Origin: Paraburkholderia tropica
GTDB lineage: Bacteria; Pseudomonadota; Gammaproteobacteria; Burkholderiales; Burkholderiaceae
Direction of reading: 5' to 3'
Length of the DNA stretch: 64,000 bases
Assembly: GCF_900109265.1 (NCBI RefSeq)
Contig: NZ_FNZM01000012.1
Span: 248,001-312,000 of the forward strand
The position numbers and the translations under genes are program-made. The notes under the pieces were generated by a model. It made no database searches, was not told the DNA's origin, and worked only from the letters and a program-made list of their open reading frames with translations. Position 1 is the first letter of the stretch, and every line of letters begins with the position of its first letter. Positions 34,129-44,544 of the stretch are shown in pieces.

Positions 34129-34923
34129 TCAGGAAGCCGCGCCCGCGCCATCGACATGCGCGGCAAAACCCGTGCGCCCGGGCGCGATCTCGTCGCGCAA
34201 GGTCAACGCGGGAATCTCGTAAGCCCCCGCATTCTGCTGACGAAATGCGATGGGCGCCGTCTCCCACAAATGGTCGAGCCGCTCGCCGAGCGCCGCACGC
34301 GTCTGCGCAAAACGCGCGTCGTCCATGCGGCTCGTGCGATAGACCACGAACGGCGGCAGCACGTCGAAACCGGGGTAATACAGCACGCCGTGCTGGATCG
34401 GAAACAGTATGTCGTCGATCGGCCCGTTGATGCCGCGCGGACCGTAATGCGACTCCCAGCCGCCCGTGGTCACGATCAGCATCGCGCGCTTGCCGGCCAG
34501 CGTGCCTTCGCCGTAACGGCTGCCCCAGCGCTGATCCGAATGCTCGCCCACGCCGTACGCGAAACCGTAGGCATACACGCGCTCCACCCAGCCCTTCAGG
34601 ATCGCAGGCATCGTGAACCACCAGAGCGGAAATTGCAGGATCACGGCGTCGGCCCAGCGCAGTTTTTCCTGCTCGGCGGCGATATCCGCGGGTTGCGTGC
34701 CGCCTTCGAATGCGTGGCGCGAATCGGCGGACGGACGAAACGGCTCGGCGAGATCGCGCGCGGGCGCGTCGTCGGCGTCGAGCGTGGCTTTCCAGTTCAT
34801 CGCGTAGAGATCCGAGACCTGCACCGTATGGCCCGCGCGTTCGAGACGCTCGACGGTGAAGTTCTTGAGCGAACCGTTCAGCGAGCGCGGTTCGGGATGG
34901 GCATAGACCAGCAGCACGTTCAT
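34129..34923 (-). CDS. NAD(P)H quinone oxidoreductase (flavodoxin-like fold)
   Basis: The 264-residue protein starts MNVLLVYAHPEPRSLNGSLK, the FMN/FAD-binding start of the NQO1/KefF/MdaB superfamily. It also has the WADAVILQFPLWWFTMPAILKGW segment near 85-107 and YGEGTLAGKRAMLIVTTGG near 137-155. It is probably a soluble two-electron quinone reductase protecting against redox cycling. It is divergent from a LysR gene with a 72-bp shared promoter region, the usual sign that the LysR controls it. The 3' end is 9 bp from the kinase stop (convergent). Confidence 0.85.
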   Translation of the reverse strand: MNVLLVYAHPEPRSLNGSLKNFTVERLERAGHTVQVSDLYAMNWKATLDADDAPARDLAEPFRPSADSRHAFEGGTQPADIAAEQEKLRWADAVILQFPLWWFTMPAILKGWVERVYAYGFAYGVGEHSDQRWGSRYGEGTLAGKRAMLIVTTGGWESHYGPRGINGPIDDILFPIQHGVLYYPGFDVLPPFVVYRTSRMDDARFAQTRAALGERLDHLWETAPIAFRQQNAGAYEIPALTLRDEIAPGRTGFAAHVDGAGAAS

Positions 34924-34995
34924 GACGACACTCCGTTTGGGTAAGTGAGGTCGAGCTTAGTGGCCGCTCTGCTATAGTGGAAATGAATATCGGCA

Positions 34996-35904
34996 ATGGC
35001 AGGTATTACCGTGAATAATCTCCGTCGTCTCGATCTGAATCTGCTGGTCACGCTCGACGTGCTGCTCGACGAACTCAACGTCACGCGTGCGGCCGAACGG
35101 CTCGCCTTTTCGCAGCCCGCCGTGAGCGTGCAACTGGCGCGTCTGCGCGACCTGCTCGGCGACCCGCTGCTGCTGCCCGGCCCGCGCGGCATGCGGCCGA
35201 CGGCGCGCGCCGAGTCCTTGCGCGAACCGCTGCATGAAGCGCTCGACGCGCTGGAGCGTGCGGTCGCGCCCGAAGGCCCGTTCGATCCGTCGGCGGCGCA
35301 ACACACCTGGCGCGTGTCCGCCACCGACTACGGCGAATCGACCATCGTGCTGCCCGCGCTCAACGCGCTGCGCGCGACCGCGCCGCATACGCGCCTCGCC
35401 GTGATCGAACTGCCGCCCGCGAATCTCGCCAGGGCCGCCGAACAGGGCGAGATCGATCTCGCGATGCATATCGTCAGCGGCGCGCCCGACACGCTGCGCC
35501 AGAAACTGCTGTTCAAGGAGCGTTACGTGCTGGCCGGGCGCGCCGGACATCCGCGCCTGAAGCGCCGTCCGAACGCGAAGCAGTTCTGCGAACTCGAACA
35601 CGTAATCGTTTCGCCGGACGGCGGCGGCTTTCGCGGCGTCACCGACGAAGCGCTCGCGCAAGCGGGACTCGCGCGCCGCGTGGTGCTCTCGGTGCCGCAT
35701 TTTCTGTTCGTGATCGCCGCGATCTCGCAGACCGATCTGGTCGCGATGCTGCCGTGGCGGCTCGTGCGCGGCAATCCGGCGCTGCGGCTTGTCGAAGCGC
35801 CCGTCGAGGTGCCCGGTTATGAGATGTGCATGCTGTGGCACGAGCGCGTGCATCGCGATCCGGCGCATCGCTGGCTGCGCGAGCAGATCGCCGCCGCGAT
35901 GTGA
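34996..35904 (+). CDS. LysR-family transcriptional regulator (divergent from quinone reductase)
   Basis: The 302-residue protein has the N-terminal HTH (LDLNLLVTLDVLLDELNVTRAAERLAFSQPAVSVQL, residues about 13-48) and a periplasmic-binding-like effector domain ending HRWLREQIAAAM. It resembles the NodD/SyrM-like branch (LDLNLL start). It probably regulates the divergent quinone reductase and itself. A GTG five codons downstream could be the true start. No terminator is certain, but a hairpin lies 27 bp after the stop. Confidence 0.9.
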   Translation: MAGITVNNLRRLDLNLLVTLDVLLDELNVTRAAERLAFSQPAVSVQLARLRDLLGDPLLLPGPRGMRPTARAESLREPLHEALDALERAVAPEGPFDPSAAQHTWRVSATDYGESTIVLPALNALRATAPHTRLAVIELPPANLARAAEQGEIDLAMHIVSGAPDTLRQKLLFKERYVLAGRAGHPRLKRRPNAKQFCELEHVIVSPDGGGFRGVTDEALAQAGLARRVVLSVPHFLFVIAAISQTDLVAMLPWRLVRGNPALRLVEAPVEVPGYEMCMLWHERVHRDPAHRWLREQIAAAM

Positions 35905-35930
35905 GCGCTTGCGCGATTGATTAAACGCAA

Positions 35931-35947
35931 CGCGCCGTCACGGCGCG
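35931..35947. terminator. Possible terminator hairpin after the LysR gene
   Basis: CGCGCCG-TCA-CGGCGCG is a perfect 7-bp stem with a three-base loop. It is not followed by a T-run, so termination is uncertain. The rest of 35905-36309 (405 bp) holds no gene apart from the promoter at 36149-36177. Confidence 0.4.
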
Positions 35948-36148
35948 AAACATCGCGCGGCGCGCTCGTGTAACCCATTGCGCAAAGCGCGCGCGGCATC
36001 GCCCGGATCGCCGCCGACATCGCGCAAAATAAGTCACTCAATATCAACGGCTTACGCATTCGCGTGCATCACGCACGCTCGAAGCGCGCACACGCCGCCA
36101 ACGCCCCACTATCAGATAACTCCGATTCTTGCGGCGCATCCCTCCGGA

Positions 36149-36177
36149 TTGACAAGCCCTGGCGCGGTTTCAATAAT
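36149..36177 (+). promoter_or_regulatory. Sigma-70 promoter of the opp operon
   Basis: A perfect -35 box TTGACA (36149-36154) is followed after a 17-bp spacer by AATAAT (36172-36177), five of six matches to TATAAT. Transcription would start near 36184, giving a 126-nt leader before the opp binding-protein gene. Confidence 0.7.
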
Positions 36178-36309
36178 CGCCCCCGGCTCGCCAGAGCAGG
36201 CTAATTCTCGAATTTTCACGCGGCAGCGCGCGTTAATCGCCTCGCGTCATCGAACGACAAGCGGACGACCGGCACGTCAATGTCAAAGAACAGTTAATCA
36301 GGATCACGA

Positions 36310-37944
36310 ATGAGCTACCGTACCCGACTTTTACTCCGCGCCGCTGCGTTCGCCGCGATCACCACGTTCAGCGTCGCGCAAAGCGGCGGCGTGTTCGCCG
36401 TCACGATTCCGGCTGGCACCGCGCTCGCGCAGAAGCAGGAGATCACGCGGCAACTGCTCGCCGAAATCGAGTCGCTCGATCCCGCACGCATCGAATCGGT
36501 TGGCGCGAATCTCGTGGGCATCGACGTGTATGAAGGGCTCACGCGCATCGACGCGGCGGGCAACGTGGTGCCGGGCGTGGCCGAATCGTGGACGCATCCC
36601 ACGCCCGATACGTGGATCTTCAAGCTGCGCCGCGAGGCGAAATGGAGCGACGGCCATCCGGTGACCGCCGCCGATTTCGTCTACGCATGGCAGCGCATGG
36701 CCGATCCGAAGACGGCCTCGGTCTATACCGTCGCGATCGAATTCCTCCAGAACGCGAAGGCCGTCATCGCGGGCAAGTCGCCCGCGACGAGTCTGGGCGC
36801 GCGCGCGATCGACGCGACCACGCTCGAAGTCAAGACCGAAGCGCCCGCGCCCTTCTTCCCCGAACTGACGGCCAGTGCGAGCATGGCGCCCATCGACCGC
36901 GCGACCGTCGCGAAGTATGGCGCGAGCTGGACGCGTCCCGGCAATCTCGTCAGCAACGGTCCGTACGTGCTCGCCGACTGGCAGCCGAACAACCGCATCG
37001 TGCTGATGAAGAATCCGCAGTACTGGAACGCCGCGCGCGTCGCCATTTCGAAGGTCACGTATCTGCCGATCGAGAGCGACGAAACCGCCATGCGCATGTT
37101 CCAGTCCGGCCAGATCGACATGACGTATCAACTGCCGTCCGGCCAGTACGCGCAGATCCAGAAGCAGTTCGGTCCCGATCTGCGCGCCGGCACGCAGATC
37201 GGCACGTACTACTACGCGCTCAACAACACCGATCCCGCGCTGCGCGACGCGCGTGTGCGTCAGGCGCTGTCGATGGTGCTCGACCGCGACCTGCTCACCG
37301 CGAAGATCACGCAGAACGGCGAGCGTCCCGCCTATGGCCTGATCGTGAACGGCACGAAAGGCGCGCATCCGTATGCGCCCGACTGGGCCGCGTGGCCGAT
37401 GGCGAAACGCGTGGAAGCCGCGCGCGGTCTGCTGAAAGCGGCCGGTTATTCCGATGCGAAGCCGCTGAGTTTCAAGCTGATCTACAACACCAACGAGATG
37501 CACAAGAAGGTCGCGCTGTTCGCAACGAGCGAGTGGCGCACGAAGCTCGGCGTGAACGCGACGATCGAGAACCTCGAATTCAAGGTGCTGCTCAAGCAAC
37601 GTCACGACGCGGCATATCAGATCGCGCGCGACGGCTGGTATGTCGACTACAACGACGCGATGTCGTACTTCGGCTTGATTCAATGCGGCAGCCCGCAGAA
37701 CGATCAGCGTTACTGCAATCAGAAAGTGGATGCCGACGTCGCACAGGCGAATCGCCAGACCGACGAGACGAAACGCGAAGCGATGCTCACCGAGGCGTTC
37801 AATCGCGCGATGGCCGACACGCCGCTGCTGCCGCTGTTTCAGTACGCGAGCGCGCGTCTCGTGAAGTCCTATGTCGCGGGCTATTCGCTGACGAACTACA
37901 TCGACCAGCGCGCCACGCAGGACATGTACATCCTCAAGCACTGA
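36310..37944 (+). CDS. oppA: Oligopeptide ABC transporter periplasmic binding protein
   Basis: The 544-residue protein has a signal peptide (hydrophobic about 7-32) and the SBP_bac_5 fold. Features include LDPARIESVGANLVGIDVYEGL near residue 57, ADFVYAWQRMADP near 117, and SNGPYVLADWQPNNRIVLMKNPQYW near 217. It binds peptides in the periplasm and presents them to OppBC. The length matches OppA/MppA. It is first gene of oppABCDF, with a good sigma-70 promoter upstream and 13 bp before oppB. Confidence 0.93.
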   Translation: MSYRTRLLLRAAAFAAITTFSVAQSGGVFAVTIPAGTALAQKQEITRQLLAEIESLDPARIESVGANLVGIDVYEGLTRIDAAGNVVPGVAESWTHPTPDTWIFKLRREAKWSDGHPVTAADFVYAWQRMADPKTASVYTVAIEFLQNAKAVIAGKSPATSLGARAIDATTLEVKTEAPAPFFPELTASASMAPIDRATVAKYGASWTRPGNLVSNGPYVLADWQPNNRIVLMKNPQYWNAARVAISKVTYLPIESDETAMRMFQSGQIDMTYQLPSGQYAQIQKQFGPDLRAGTQIGTYYYALNNTDPALRDARVRQALSMVLDRDLLTAKITQNGERPAYGLIVNGTKGAHPYAPDWAAWPMAKRVEAARGLLKAAGYSDAKPLSFKLIYNTNEMHKKVALFATSEWRTKLGVNATIENLEFKVLLKQRHDAAYQIARDGWYVDYNDAMSYFGLIQCGSPQNDQRYCNQKVDADVAQANRQTDETKREAMLTEAFNRAMADTPLLPLFQYASARLVKSYVAGYSLTNYIDQRATQDMYILKH

Positions 37945-37957
37945 TCCGCGCCTCGCC

Positions 37958-38896
37958 ATGTTCGCCTATACCTTGCGCCGCCTGCTCTGGGCGATCCCCA
38001 CCGTGCTCGCGGTCGTGACCGCCTGCTTCCTGCTGCTGCATTGCACGCCCGGCGGCCCGTTCGACACCGACAAGCCGCTCTCGGCGGCGGCGCTCGCGAA
38101 TCTCAACGCGCGCTACCACCTCGACGAACCGCTCTGGCAGCAGTATCTGCGCTATCTGGGCGCGCTGCTGCACGGCGATCTCGGCAGCTCGTTCCGGTAC
38201 GCCGACTGGTCCGTGAACGAACTCGTGCGCAAGGCGCTGCCGATCAGCCTCGGCATCGGCGGCGTGTCGATTCCGCTCGCCGTGCTGTTCGGCGTGGCGC
38301 TGGGCGCGCTGGCCGCCGTGCGCCGCAACAGCCTGATCGACCATGCGGTGATGCTGCTCGGCAATCTCGGCAACGTGGTGCCGCCGTTCGTGCTCGGTCC
38401 GGTGCTCGTGCTGTGTTTCGCCATCCTGATCAAATCGCACGACGGCGTCGGCTTGCTGCCCGCCGGCGGCTGGGGCGACGGCGAGTGGCATTACCGCGTG
38501 CTGCCCATCGCGCTGCTGGTGGTCGTCAACATGGCGTCGATCGCGCGCGTGATGCGCGGCAGCCTGATCGAAGTGCTATCCGGCAACTTTATCCGCACCG
38601 CGCGCGCCAAGGGTCTGCCCGGCCACACCATCGTGCTGCGCCATGCGCTGCGTCCCGCGCTCATGCCGGTGGTGTCGCTGCTCGGCCCGGTATGCATTTC
38701 GTCGATCACGGCCGCCGTGGTCACCGAGTCGGTGTTCGCGCTGCCGGGGCTCGGCCAACTGGTCGTCAACGGCGCGGTCAATCGCGATTACACGCTCGTG
38801 CTCGGCCTCGTCGTGCTCACCACGGTCTGCGCCGTGCTGTTCAACCTGCTCGTCGATCTGGCGTATGCGTGGCTCGATCCGCGCATCCGCTACTGA
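37958..38896 (+). CDS. oppB: Oligopeptide ABC transporter permease OppB
   Basis: The 312-residue inner-membrane permease has the typical first helix (LLWAIPTVLAVVTACFLLLHCTPGGPFD), about six helices in all, and the EAA loop IRTARAKGLPGHTIVLRHALRPALMPVV near 205-232 that docks on the ATPases. It forms the translocation path with OppC. It follows oppA by 13 bp and precedes oppC by 23 bp. Confidence 0.93.
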   Translation: MFAYTLRRLLWAIPTVLAVVTACFLLLHCTPGGPFDTDKPLSAAALANLNARYHLDEPLWQQYLRYLGALLHGDLGSSFRYADWSVNELVRKALPISLGIGGVSIPLAVLFGVALGALAAVRRNSLIDHAVMLLGNLGNVVPPFVLGPVLVLCFAILIKSHDGVGLLPAGGWGDGEWHYRVLPIALLVVVNMASIARVMRGSLIEVLSGNFIRTARAKGLPGHTIVLRHALRPALMPVVSLLGPVCISSITAAVVTESVFALPGLGQLVVNGAVNRDYTLVLGLVVLTTVCAVLFNLLVDLAYAWLDPRIRY

Positions 38897-38919
38897 TCGC
38901 GCCTGTTCATTTTCACGCC

Positions 38920-39813
38920 ATGAATGCCCTCTCCACTCCTCCTGCGCACGCCGACGAGACACGCCGGACACGGCGCGCGTTGCCGCCCGCGCTCGCGCGT
39001 TTCGTGCGCCATCGCGCGGCGCTCGCGAGTCTCGCGCTGCTCGTGCTGATCGCGCTCGCCTGTTTCATCGGCCCGCTGCTGCTGACGAATTCGCCCACCG
39101 AAAGCGACTGGAGCGCCATCAGCCTCGCGCCCACGCTGCAAGGTGGCCACTGGTTCGGCACCGACGAACTCGGCCGCGATCTGCTCGCGCGCACGCTCGT
39201 CGGCGGACGCGTCTCGCTCGAAGTCGGGCTGCTCGGCACGCTGGTGTCGACGCTCGCGGGCGTGCTGGTCGGCGCCACGGCCGGCTATCTCGGCGGCCGC
39301 ACGGACGCCGTCCTCATGCGCCTCGTCGACATGATGTACGCGATTCCGTACATGCTGATCGCGATCCTGATGGTCACGCTGTTTGGCCGCGCGTTCTCGC
39401 TCGTCGTGCTGACGATCAGCGCGTTCTCGTGGCTCGACATGGCGCGCGTGGTGCGTGGTCAAACGCTCTCGCTGCGCACGCGCGAGTTCGTCGACGCGGC
39501 GCGCGCCATCGGCGTGAAGCCTGCCGCGATCATCGTCCGGCATATCGTGCCGAATCTCGCGGGCATCGTCGCCGTGTACGCGACGGTCACGGTCCCGGCC
39601 ATCATTCTCACGGAGTCGGTGCTGTCGTTCCTCGGCCTCGGCGTGCAGGAACCGATGACGAGCTGGGGCGTGCTGATCGAGGACGGCGCGCAGAAGCTCG
39701 AAGCCATGCCGTGGCTGCTGCTCTGTCCCGCCGCGCTGCTGTGCACGACGCTCTATTGCGTGAACTTCGTCGGCGACGGGCTGCGCGATGCGCTCGACCC
39801 GCGGGAGCGTTGA
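38920..39813 (+). CDS. oppC: Oligopeptide ABC transporter permease OppC
   Basis: The 297-residue permease has the OppC N-terminal domain (one helix about 35-56, then GTDELGRDLLARTLVGGRVSLEVG near 82-105). The transporter domain carries the EAA loop EFVDAARAIGVKPAAIIVRHIVPNL near 188-212. It pairs with OppB. The ATG at 38920 lacks a strong Shine-Dalgarno, but the family alignment begins near it. The stop is 1 bp before the oppD start. Confidence 0.93.
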   Translation: MNALSTPPAHADETRRTRRALPPALARFVRHRAALASLALLVLIALACFIGPLLLTNSPTESDWSAISLAPTLQGGHWFGTDELGRDLLARTLVGGRVSLEVGLLGTLVSTLAGVLVGATAGYLGGRTDAVLMRLVDMMYAIPYMLIAILMVTLFGRAFSLVVLTISAFSWLDMARVVRGQTLSLRTREFVDAARAIGVKPAAIIVRHIVPNLAGIVAVYATVTVPAIILTESVLSFLGLGVQEPMTSWGVLIEDGAQKLEAMPWLLLCPAALLCTTLYCVNFVGDGLRDALDPRER

Positions 39814-39814
39814 G

Positions 39815-40794
39815 ATGGCGCTACTCGAAGTCGAACAACTCGGCGTGCGTTTCATGCGTCGCGACGGGCCGCCGCTCACGGTCGTCCACGATGTTTCGTT
39901 TGCGCTCGAAGCGGGCGGCACGCTCGGCATCGTCGGCGAATCGGGCTCGGGCAAGAGCCAGACCGTCATGGCGATGCTCGGCCTGCTCGCGTCGAACGGG
40001 CGCGCGCATGGTCACGCGCGTTTTCGCGGCGACGATCTGCTCGCGATGAAGCCCGGCGCGCTGAACCGCATTCGCGGCGACCGCATCGCGATGATCTTCC
40101 AGGACCCGATGACCTCGCTCAATCCGTTCCTCACGATCGAGCGGCAGATGACCGAGTCGCTGCAACGGCATCGCAAGCTCACGCGCCGCGCGGCGCGCAC
40201 GCGGGCGATCGAAGCGCTCGAACGCGTGCGCATTCCCGACGCCGCGCGCCGCATCGGCCTCTATCCGCACGAGTTTTCCGGCGGCATGCGCCAGCGCGTG
40301 CTGATCGCCACGGCGCTCATGATGGAGCCCGACGTGCTGATCGCCGACGAACCCACCACGGCGCTCGACGTCACCGTGCAGGCGCAGATCATGGCGCTGC
40401 TGCGCGAGATGAATCGCGAGCGCGGCACGGCCATTCTGCTGATCACACACGATATGGGCGTCGTCGCCGAACTCTGCGACGACGTCATGGTGATGTACGC
40501 CGGACGCGCGGTCGAGAAGGCATCGGCCACCTCGTTATTCAACAGTCCCATGCATCCGTACACCGTCGGTCTGCTCGGCGCGCTGCCGCGACTCGACGCG
40601 CCCGGCGGCGCGCCGCTGCGCACGATTGCCGGCAATCCGCCGCTGCCCGGCAGCGGCGGCCAGGGATGCGCCTTTGCGCCGCGCTGCGCACAAGCGTTCG
40701 AGCGCTGTCACCAGGAAACGCCGCTGCTGCGCGCATCCGGCGCGCGCGAACGCGCTTGCCATTTGCCCGCGCCCGTCGCGCGAGGAGCGCACGC

Positions 40795-40798
<4 letters not shown>
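39815..40798 (+). CDS. oppD: Oligopeptide ABC transporter ATPase OppD
   Basis: The 327-residue ATPase has Walker A GESGSGKSQTVMA near residue 39, the signature FSGGMRQRVLIATALMMEPDVLIADEPTTALD near 153-184 covering Walker B, and the C-terminal oligopeptide extension with CAFAPRCAQAFERC, whose cysteines are typical of the OppD [4Fe-4S]-like tail. It energises peptide import with OppF. It overlaps oppF by 4 bp. Confidence 0.94.
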
Positions 40799-41835
<1,037 letters not shown>

Positions 41836-41840
41836 GTCGT

Positions 41841-41861
41841 CCGCATGCCTCGCGCATGCGG
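41841..41861 (+). terminator. Hairpin after the opp operon
   Basis: CCGCATGC (41841-41848) pairs with GCATGCGG (41854-41861) around a 5-nt loop and is followed by ATGTTTA. The T-tract is weak, so it may be only a partial terminator that lets the OprD porin gene be co-transcribed. Confidence 0.45.
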
Positions 41862-41933
41862 ATGTTTATCCAGACAGATTTGCAATCCTTAATGATTGCC
41901 GTGAACCGACGACAACATAATCCGAGACACACG

Positions 41934-43514
41934 ATGAAACGAGACCAGAGCATCAGGAGCACGACGTTGGCGACGGCGGCGTCGGTATTGGCCATATCGC
42001 TGGCGGTATCGCTGGGCGCGAACGTGGCCGAAGCGGCGCCCGTCGGCGGCACGACTTCTGCAGCGTCGACTGCAAAAGCGGGCACGACATCCACGCACAA
42101 GGCGAAGCGCAAAACGAAACGCAAACAGTCGCGTCAAGCGTCGCGCCAAACGACGCAGCAACGCGCTCAAGCGCAATTTGAACCGCTCCTCGCACCGAAC
42201 GCGCCCGAGCAACTCGCCGCGCCCACGCCCGATCAAGGCACCAACGAAGCGGTGCGCGCCGATAATCCGCCGCGCGCGCAATCGGATCAGGCCGCCAGCA
42301 AAGGCCTGATCGGCGACAGTCATCTGACGCTCAACCTGCGCAATTACGCCGACGTGCTCGACATGGAAGGCGGTCCGCATCGTCACGCGTGGGTGCAGGG
42401 CGCGATGCTCGACTACACCTCCGGCTTCACGCAAGGGCCGATCGGCTTCGGCGTGGATGCGTCGCTGTACGGCGCGCTCAAGCTCGACGGCGGCGCGGGC
42501 GCCGGCAACATGGTGCACGTGGCCAAGGGCGGCGGCGGCTCGAATCAGCTCGCGTGGGGCTATCCGGGCGTGTACGACGTGAAGGCGCGCGTCTCGGACA
42601 CGGTCGTCAAATACGGCCTGCACATGGTCGACGACAACCCGTTCTTCGAGCCGCATGACAACCGCGCGCTACCGCCCACCTTCATGGGCGTCTCGCTCGT
42701 GAGCCGCGACGTGCCGAACGCCGTGCTGCAGGCGGGCAGCTTCACCAAGGTCAACGCGCGCGGCCACACGAATCTCACCGACCTCACGACGTCGTACGGC
42801 GGCGTGTCGTTCAAGCGCTTCAGCTACGTGGGCGGCACGTGGGATTACAGCCCGAACGGCAGCGTCGCGCTGTTCGCCAATCAGGCCGACGACGTCTGGC
42901 GCCAGTATTACGGTTCGGTGCAGCAGAGTGTCGGCGATCCGTCGACGCTCAAGTGGACCGGCTTCGCGAATATCTACTCGACGCACAGCGTGGGCGGCGG
43001 CAAGGAAGGCCATATCAACAACAACGCGTACAGCGTGTCGCTGGCCGCGCAGCACGGCGCGCATTCGCTGCTGTTCGGCTTCCAGCAGATTCTCGGCGAC
43101 CAGTTCTTCGATTACGTGAACGAGACCAACGGCATCTATCTCGTCAACTCGATGGACGTCGATTACAACGCGCCGCACGAGAAGTCGTTCCAGGTGCGCT
43201 ATGGCTTCGACGGCAAATACGCCGGGCTGCCGGGCGCGAAGGCGATGCTCTGGTACGCGCTGGGCTGGGGCGCGGATGCGTCGGCGGGCGCGGCGGCCAA
43301 TCCGGATTCCGGGCTCTACTGGAAGAACGGCCAGCCCGTGCACGGCTCGCATCACGAGTTCGGCTTCATCCCTTCGTACACGCTGCAAAGCGGGCGCTTC
43401 AAGGACACGAAGATCTCGTTCGTCGCGATGTGGCATCACGGCTCGAAGTACTACTCCGACGCGAGCAACATGGAATACCGGCTCGTCGTGGGCGTGCCGC
43501 TCAAGCTGTTCTGA
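41934..43514 (+). CDS. OprD-family outer-membrane porin with basic N-terminal extension
   Basis: The 526-residue protein has a signal peptide (hydrophobic about 11-36, ending AEAA). A linker of about 60 residues rich in Lys, Arg and Gln follows (about 50-85). The OprD-type barrel starts near residue 121 at GLIGDSHLTLNLRNYADV and ends in VPLKLF with the terminal Phe. OprD porins admit basic amino acids, small peptides or organic acids. Being 98 bp after oppF, it likely provides the outer-membrane entry for the same peptides. The long basic linker is not usual for the family. Confidence 0.88.
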   Translation: MKRDQSIRSTTLATAASVLAISLAVSLGANVAEAAPVGGTTSAASTAKAGTTSTHKAKRKTKRKQSRQASRQTTQQRAQAQFEPLLAPNAPEQLAAPTPDQGTNEAVRADNPPRAQSDQAASKGLIGDSHLTLNLRNYADVLDMEGGPHRHAWVQGAMLDYTSGFTQGPIGFGVDASLYGALKLDGGAGAGNMVHVAKGGGGSNQLAWGYPGVYDVKARVSDTVVKYGLHMVDDNPFFEPHDNRALPPTFMGVSLVSRDVPNAVLQAGSFTKVNARGHTNLTDLTTSYGGVSFKRFSYVGGTWDYSPNGSVALFANQADDVWRQYYGSVQQSVGDPSTLKWTGFANIYSTHSVGGGKEGHINNNAYSVSLAAQHGAHSLLFGFQQILGDQFFDYVNETNGIYLVNSMDVDYNAPHEKSFQVRYGFDGKYAGLPGAKAMLWYALGWGADASAGAAANPDSGLYWKNGQPVHGSHHEFGFIPSYTLQSGRFKDTKISFVAMWHHGSKYYSDASNMEYRLVVGVPLKLF

Positions 43515-43553
43515 GCGACATCAGCGCGCAGGCCGCCGGAGCGCTTACAGGAT

Positions 43554-44066
43554 TCAGGCGGCTTGCGCGTGATCGGTGGATTCGGTGCAATCGGTGGATT
43601 CGGCCGCTCCAGCGTCCTCGCCCCGCGCACGCCGCGCCGCGAACACCTCGCGCGCGGCGAATAAACCGTTGAGCGCGGCGGGAAAGCCCGCATACACCGC
43701 CATCTGCATGATCGTCTCGACGATCTCCGCTTCGCTCAGTCCCACGTTCAGGCCCGCCGCGATATGCACCTTGAGCTGCGGCTGCGCGTGGCCGAGCGCG
43801 GTCAGCGCCGCGATGGTCGCGATCTCCCGTGCGCGCAGATCGAGACCGGGCCGCGCGTAGATGTCGCCGAACGGAAACTCCAGCAGATACGTGGCGAAGT
43901 CCGGCGCGATATCGGCAAGCGAGGCCACCACCTGCTCGCCCGCGTGGCCGTCAATCGCCGTCAGCATGCGCAGGCCGCGCGCGAGGCGGCTTTCCTGTGC
44001 GCCGCCAGGCGCTGCCGGCGCGGGTTGTTGAAGGTTCGGGTTCGTCGGGTTCGTGACGGTTTGCAT
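43554..44066 (-). CDS. Carboxymuconolactone decarboxylase-family protein
   Basis: The 170-residue protein has one CMD domain: ARGLRMLTAIDGHAGEQVVASL near residue 29, PFGDIYARPGLDLRAREIATIAALTALGHAQPQLKVHI near 65-102, then GLSEAEIVETIMQMAVYAGFPAALNGL. It resembles the gamma-carboxymuconolactone decarboxylase branch without the CxxC of AhpD, so the substrate is uncertain. Its first 39 codons overlap the end of the upstream MerR gene in another frame. Even a shorter start would leave overlap, since conserved sequence begins inside it. Confidence 0.83.
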   Translation of the reverse strand: MQTVTNPTNPNLQQPAPAAPGGAQESRLARGLRMLTAIDGHAGEQVVASLADIAPDFATYLLEFPFGDIYARPGLDLRAREIATIAALTALGHAQPQLKVHIAAGLNVGLSEAEIVETIMQMAVYAGFPAALNGLFAAREVFAARRARGEDAGAAESTDCTESTDHAQAA

Positions 44067-44436
44067 GCGCGTGCCTCTGCGAAGAAATAGGAGCGGTCGA
44101 ATAGCCTTCGATCTTGGCGTCGAGCGCGAGGAGGCACGCCTGCATTTCGGCGATATGGGCACGCACCGCGTCGCGATGCTCGACGAGCAAGGCGCAGCGC
44201 TCGGCTTCGGTCGCGGCGCCTTCGGCGCGCAACCGGGCGTAGCGCAACATGCCCTGAATCGGCATGCCGGTGGTCTTCAGACGGCCCAGAAACGCGAGCC
44301 AGTCGAGAATCGAGCGGTCGTACGCGCGCTGCCCGGAACCGTCGCGCAATGCGAACGGAATCAGGCCGATGCGCTCGTAGTAGCGGATCGTATGCACCGA
44401 CAAGCCCGTCAGGCCGGCCACATCGCCAATTTTCAT
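43951..44436 (-). CDS. MerR-family transcriptional regulator
   Basis: The 161-residue protein opens with the MerR winged-helix (MKIGDVAGLTGLSVHTIRYYERIGLIPFALRDGSGQRAYD) and a coiled-coil dimer helix near 75-118. It lacks metal-binding cysteines of the MerR/CueR sort, so an organic or redox ligand is more likely. GAGGGGAAG seven bases upstream fixes the start at 44436. The last 39 codons run across the start of the downstream CMD gene on the same strand and are of low complexity. The two are probably co-expressed. Confidence 0.87.
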   Translation of the reverse strand: MKIGDVAGLTGLSVHTIRYYERIGLIPFALRDGSGQRAYDRSILDWLAFLGRLKTTGMPIQGMLRYARLRAEGAATEAERCALLVEHRDAVRAHIAEMQACLLALDAKIEGYSTAPISSQRHAHANRHEPDEPEPSTTRAGSAWRRTGKPPRARPAHADGD

Positions 44437-44544
44437 GTGCTTCCCCTCAACGACAACCACGATGGTGAGACTTCGAGCGCGCTCCAGGTCAAGCGCGATT
44501 TTGCGCCCACGCCGGAGCGTTCCGTTCGAACCGGTTCGAGCGGC

